Below are positions 10,137-13,893 of a stretch of 13,893 bases of DNA, piece after piece. The position numbers and the translations under genes were made by a program. Source of the stretch: Candolleomyces eurysporus (taxonomy: Eukaryota > Basidiomycota > Agaricomycetes > Agaricales > Psathyrellaceae); contig JANBPK010000226.1 in assembly GCA_027579435.1 (NCBI GenBank), forward strand, positions 1 to 13,893, read 5' to 3'. Each line of letters opens with the position of its first letter. Position 1 is the stretch's first letter. The notes below the pieces were generated by a model. It saw only the letters and a program-made list of their open reading frames with translations. It searched no databases and was not told the origin of the DNA.

Positions 10137-11453
10137 TGATTGAGGTGAGGGTTAATGGGAAAGGAGCGAAATTGATATGCGGTGACGGGAGCGGCAAGCC
10201 CCGTCTGACCTTAACTCAATTCCAAATGCATTTGACTTGGATACAAATGTTGAGATGTACTAGATGCCTCTCTATGTGACCCCTAGATGATACAATAAAA
10301 ATTTCTGTGTAGTGTAGGGTGCCCTGGGCAGTGAAGCTCATAGTGTTAATGCAAGTCGGGCAGCAGCTTGGGCGCAGGCCGGTGGCCGTCTGACCTTTAC
10401 TCAACACCAAAGGTATTTCTAGGTATTTGAGGTCGATAATTTTCTGTAGAGCTTTCTGAGGGTACTACTTGATAGCGAAATATATTCTTTCATGGCCCCC
10501 CAACTTGGTGGTGAGTAAACGGCGTTGCGAATAGCAAAGTTAGGTCCAGATTCAGGATTGGCAATGGAACTTAGATGACATTCTGTCGATTTCATGAACA
10601 CGGTCTGACCTTTACTCCGGAAGAGAGTATGCATCAGGGAGTGAATATATATATACGTTATTCAATTTTTTACGAATTATCGTCATTTTTTGAGGCTTTT
10701 CTGGTGCCTCCTACAGTGTCAATAACACAATCCTTCTGTCAAGGAAAGGCGAGGTCGAGTAGGTTCCGCTGGCGGCCATCAATTCATCATTCGGCCTCGA
10801 GCAACGCTGTCAGCCCTCTCCCAATTCTTCACCCTCGTTCGCAATCCTTGAATGGCGAGAGATATCCTGGGCACTACGAAGGGTATAGGTACATGACCAA
10901 TCACATCTGTATACTATTACCTCTGGCTCATTACTGTGCATCATAGCTTGATGCTGGACGTCAGCAACCCCTTCGCTGGCGTGGTTCTCCAATCCTACCA
11001 CCATTGCCCTTGCTGGTCTCCTTCCCTCTCAGCACCGTTCTCATAGTATATAGATGTCACACACAGAAGTGGATGTTACAGCTATTTCTTGTTACTTCAA
11101 TCCCTATGTTGCTTTCCTGATTTCCCAAAATTCGTGAATCTCACGTTCGTGGATGGTTTGGCCCATATCATTACCGTATCACTTTTTGGTTTGTCATCGT
11201 TCGCTCAGTTCGATTCGGTTCCAGTTCTAACTGTGCCTGTACCGGACCACAGCCTACCACAGCTGACCATTGTCGTCTGATGTCAGCCTCTTTCATGCGC
11301 TTCCAGATATCAACTCAGGCTCGGGAAAAGCTCCCTCCTCCGTTCTTTCCTCCCCGTATTTGTCGCTTCTTTGTGTTGCGCTTAACATTGTGAGTGGATG
11401 CTGTCTTCAGATGCCTCCATTTGTTGTTGATTTTGAGTTTCAGCCTCAAGCAT
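10137..11453. other. Long intergenic region with a repeated 15-bp motif
   Basis: No splice-consistent gene is visible. Short open frames at 10575-10946 (plus) and 10810-11004 (minus) overlap and lack recognisable motifs. The region holds three copies of a GTCTGACCTTTACTC motif (listed separately) and a short AT microsatellite (ATATATATATA) near 10647. It becomes pyrimidine-rich from about 11325 to 11380, as is usual upstream of fungal start codons, which fits the gene starting at or just before 11454. Confidence 0.5.
10203..10617 (+). repeat. Three spaced copies of GTCTGACCTTTACTC
   Basis: Copies start at 10203 (one mismatch, TTAACTC in place of TTTACTC), 10388 and 10603, so the spacings are 185 and 215 bp. 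The first two are also preceded by CC and followed by AA. All three have the same orientation and lie 67-481 bp upstream of the minus-strand start codon at 10136. Sequence between the copies does not look repeated. They could be regulatory sites for the small basic protein gene or remnants of repeat-element ends. Confidence 0.6.
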
Positions 11454-12394
11454 ATGTATGATTGGCTCGAGTACCCAGCGGCAGCCTATTGGGATAACAT
11501 AGAGCATCCAGATACTTGGGGCGTACCCCAGGACCCGGAGCCTCCTGAGGATTGGGAATTTCCGCAGGATTGGGAACCCGCAGAGGATTGGGAACCCGCA
11601 GAGGATTGGGAGCCGCCCGAGGATTGGGCAGAGTGTGGCTTAGGGGATCGATTTACGAGTTCCCAACCAATTATTAGGAAATCACAGCTCACGAACTGCA
11701 AGCCCTGGGACGTCAAAACCTATGTACCACCACCACCTGGTTCACCTCTCTCTGCCCCAGACTGGACAGCACGATGGCTCCCATTCCTTTCAAACAACGT
11801 CTCCGACGAGGTCCGACTCATCAATATCTCTTCAATGTTCAAGGAAGTTATGGCTTGTCCAGATGCCAAGAATACATTGAAGATCATCCGGCGGGAGATG
11901 GCGCTTTCCTGGACGCCTTCCCCCGATATGCAAGGATTCTATTTCTCAAGGGATCCCAAGAGCGGTATGACAGGTACGTCCGCCGTGTTCTTATATCTTT
12001 GATCTTTCATTTTCATTGATCTCTGTCTATACAAGATTTCGATACACTGCACCCAGCTACGGTGGTGAGGATGAGTCGTCATTCCCTCTTGGATGCCTAT
12101 CAAAATAAATGCCGCAAATTCCTTGCGCGGGGCAAGCCTCTTGTGCAAGACATCATCTCGTGTTTCGATAACTTACGTCTATTGGAGAAGACTTGGCGTG
12201 CGATCTCTTTGAGGGAAGGAATGGGGATCCCAACGCGAGTTCCAGTCCGCTTTGACCAGTACGGGCATATCAAAGAGTTGGATTACGACTTTGGCCGCGA
12301 TCCGGTTGACCCGGATGTATTCTACAGTAACCTGAGGAAACAAGTTCATGGATTCTCGGCCCGTTGCACCACCTGTAGAGCTATCCTCCTGTAA
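11454..12394 (+). CDS. Uncharacterised protein with DWEPxE hexapeptide repeats
   Basis: Two exons, 11454-11973 and 12036-12394, with a 62-nt intron (GTACGT donor, ACAAG acceptor). Phases agree and 879 nt encode 292 residues plus a stop. Residues 29-60 consist of a hexapeptide repeat of the DWEPAE type. Downstream the protein is rich in charged and aromatic residues, with WTARWLPFLSNNVSDEVRL near the middle and a C-terminal CTTC motif close to the end. I see no signal peptide or membrane segment in the chosen model and recognise no family. The start is uncertain. The frame is open back to 11394 without an ATG. Another ATG at 11411 (MPPFVVDFEFQPQAY) lies in a different frame that ends at the same spot, so a one-base indel or an upstream exon could change the N-terminus. 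Confidence 0.6.
11538..11633 (+). repeat. 18-bp coding minisatellite (DWEPxE)
   Basis: About five tandem 18-bp units lie inside the first exon of the 11454 gene. Two adjacent units (11572-11589 and 11590-11607) are identical (GGGAACCCGCAGAGGATT); flanking units differ by a few bases. Each unit encodes six residues, so gain or loss of units keeps the frame. The perfect identity of two copies suggests recent duplication or ongoing length variation. Confidence 0.8.
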
Positions 12395-13076
12395 TAGATA
12401 GACCTCCCATCTGGTATACCGACGGTGAAACCGGATCTCGGGATTCTTGGACCACTAACCCAGATTCTGAACCGTCTTATTCCAAACCAACTTCGTATCA
12501 GGCGCAGTGCCGGGATGTGGCTCCATTTTCGAGAATATCATATGGGTGGTAGACCGGCAGGCATATAGATAGACCGAAAGCGGGCAGTACCGGGATTATG
12601 ACTCATATATTTGAGAGTACCATGTGGGTGGTAGACTAGCAGGCCTAGGGATGGGCCGATAAAAGGGTCGAAAATCTACGGGTGCGATAAGGAGGAAAAA
12701 ATAGAAGAAATTTCATATGGATAGCATTCCAGAATGTTCCTTTGCTATGGCAAAGGTATCTTATGCATATCTCATGGCTTCCAAGTGCGCTTGGATTGTC
12801 TTTTTCTAGACATTTGCATTCACGCCCGCGCTCCCGCCAATGTTCTGATCCGCAATGACGTCGGAAGGCAACCACAGGTCCTCCGTCCAACCCTCTTGGC
12901 ACTCCACCATCCATTCCACATGGTGAGAATCGCACGTAGCTGCAAGCGTGTGACGAAGAAGAGGTTCGATATACTTTGGGGAGAAGGACAGCAGACCTTC
13001 TCCTCGTCCACCTCGCTTTCTCATCTTTCTTCTTGAAATTGGCACTCTCGATCTCCCAGACCCTTTGACTGCCGCA
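12395..13076. other. Intergenic region: 3' flank with duplication, then promoter-like stretch
   Basis: The left part carries the 80-bp duplication listed separately. The right part (about 12955-13076) becomes pyrimidine-rich directly before the ATG at 13077, typical of a fungal promoter and 5' leader. A long minus-strand open frame across 12645-13091 shows no recognisable motif and overlaps the start of the plus-strand gene, so I do not call it. Confidence 0.45.
12504..12665 (+). repeat. Degenerate tandem duplication, 80-bp period
   Basis: Copy one starts at 12504 (GCAGTGCCGGGAT) and copy two at 12584 (GCAGTACCGGGAT). Both contain TGGGTGGTAGAC about 40 bp later, then AGCAGGC or GGCAGGC and a GATAGACCGA-like or GATGGGCCGA-like end. 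The copies are clearly related but diverged by substitutions, so the duplication is not recent. It lies just 3' of the 11454-12394 gene and has no visible function. Confidence 0.65.
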
Positions 13077-13893
13077 ATGGATTCTCCTCAAGACCCAACC
13101 AGCACCATACGTAAGCTTTCCGTCTTATCATGCTGGCGTGGTTGCTTACCTTCGTTCTAGTCGAGACAAAGATGACGGTGTGGCCCNAAAACTGTCAAGG
13201 AGATCAATCAGTTGCTCAAGCACGCTGAAAGTCATGCCGAAGACCTCAAGATTGACTTGGCTGCTGCAGAAAGTGAGATTCATCTGTCTCTGTGCTGTGC
13301 TCCGAGTCCTGACTGATCCATCCTAGCGAACTCCATTGACGGAGACATTGTTGCCAACTTGAGAAAGAAATACCAGACAGTCCTCGAGAACATCGAAGCC
13401 TTGCAGCAATTGCTGGAGAGTAAACGGANGGGGGAAGTCTCGCAAGAGGCCAGCTTCGACGAACTTGGAGCAGCCCGCAAAAAGGACGCGCTCTACCGCC
13501 CAGAGCTCGGCCAAGCCCTCCCCTCCACCCACTGCCCCAAAAGCTAGGAAAACGCGTTCTTCCGCTGCTAAGAAAGCACGTAAGCGTTCTCCCCTGGATG
13601 ACGCTANGCGACGAGGAGGGAGGCATGAAGCGTCTGAGGACTGAGGACAACTCCAGCACTGCGAAGCCTCTCTCTGACACTCCTATGTCTCCCAAAGCTG
13701 CTACGGAGCCCATCCCCATCCCCGACCCTCCCAAGTCGCCCAAGCTGCTCACCGACCCTCCTCAGTCACCCATCCCACTCTCCGACCCTCCCAAGTCACC
13801 GGAAACCACTCCGAAACCGCTCTCCAACCCTCCTCAGTCACCCAATCCGCTCTTCAGCCCTCCACAGTCACCTGAAACCACTCCGAAACCGCT
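13077..13893 (+). CDS. Coiled-coil protein with basic linker and Pro-Ser repeats, 3' end missing
   Basis: The start is ATG in the context GCCGCAATGG. Exons are 13077-13110, 13161-13272 and 13327 to the window edge. The introns are 50 nt (GTAAGC donor) and 54 nt (GTGAGA donor). Ns at 13187, 13429 and 13607 each act as one extra base; ignoring them gives one open frame to the edge. Residues about 18-80 look like a helical coiled coil (EINQLLKHAE, NLRKKYQTVLENIEALQQLL). Then comes a long basic, Ala/Pro/Ser-rich stretch with several nuclear-localisation-like clusters (KRRGKSRKR, KKARKR), a short acidic piece, and Pro-Ser repeats of the PPKSP/PPQSP type to the edge. The repeated SP dipeptides resemble proline-directed kinase sites. 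I recognise no family. Nuclear location is likely from composition; a chromatin or nucleic-acid role is only a guess. The true C-terminus lies outside the window. Confidence 0.65.
13741..13893 (+). repeat. 72-bp coding tandem repeat (PPQSP/PPKSP), running off the edge
   Basis: The block GAAACCACTCCGAAACCGCT recurs at 13802 and 13874, a 72-bp period. Each period has a 30-bp and a 42-bp subunit that both begin with the codons for PPQSP or PPKSP. Earlier, more diverged subunits start at about 13728. All lengths are multiples of three, so the array keeps the frame of the gene that contains it. Copy number cannot be known because the array continues past the window end. Confidence 0.8.

Noticed and set aside
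12645..13091. 148-residue minus-strand open frame
   Set aside because: No motif is visible, it lies over the promoter and start of a well-supported plus-strand gene, and no splice or promoter evidence supports it.
13246..13752. 168-residue minus-strand open frame
   Set aside because: It is antisense to the basic and Pro-Ser coding region, contains several Ns as X, and arises from the biased composition of the real gene.
1..13893. tRNA, rRNA or other structured RNA genes
   Set aside because: I saw no tRNA-like A/B box pairs with a cloverleaf and no rRNA-like sequence, but a covariance search was not possible here.

Overview
The window looks like nuclear DNA of a mushroom-forming basidiomycete (Agaricomycetes). 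Every gene I can follow is cut by short introns (about 49-68 nt) with GTATGT, GTAAGT or GTACGT-type donors and CTAAC-like branch points. The most recognisable gene is a KDZ (Kyakuja-Dileera-Zisupton) type transposase of the cysteine-cluster class expanded in these fungi. Nothing here looks bacterial. Six N positions are present; the five in predicted exons each behave as one surplus base, because deleting them restores a single reading frame.

Layout, left to right. (1) 1-1102, minus strand: the 5' part of a gene for a tetratricopeptide-type protein, running off the left edge and apparently broken by three in-frame stops. A TATA box lies about 80 nt upstream of its likely first ATG. (2) 1103-2033: no gene found. 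(3) 2034-4459: a 2.4-kb array of about 155-bp units, each holding about three short inverted repeats built on TGGAAGGT/ACCTTCCA. (4) 4515-7525, minus strand: a six-exon, 916-residue KDZ-type transposase with two SWIM-like zinc fingers, a cysteine cluster and a C-terminal catalytic-like core. It reads through intact once the two Ns are removed. (5) 7526-7774: a 249-bp divergent promoter region. (6) 7775-9198, plus strand: a five-exon, 400-residue protein of unknown function with a zinc-knuckle-like N-terminus, an acidic serine-rich stretch and a C-terminal coiled coil. (7) 9363-10136, minus strand: a four-exon, 200-residue protein with a basic, bZIP-like N-terminus. (8) 10137-11453: no convincing gene, but three spaced copies of a 15-bp motif. 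(9) 11454-12394, plus strand: a two-exon protein with a DWEPxE hexapeptide repeat. (10) 12395-13076: a degenerate 80-bp tandem duplication, then a pyrimidine-rich promoter-like stretch. (11) 13077 to the right edge, plus strand: a coiled-coil, basic and proline-serine repeat protein, truncated by the window.

The most interesting possibility is that items 3 to 6 form one mobile element: an apparently intact transposase, a divergently transcribed partner gene sharing its promoter, and a dense array of palindromic sites directly behind the transposase stop codon that could serve as subterminal transposase-binding sites. The gene structures are read directly from the sequence. The element-level idea is inference, because I could not locate terminal inverted repeats or target-site duplications.
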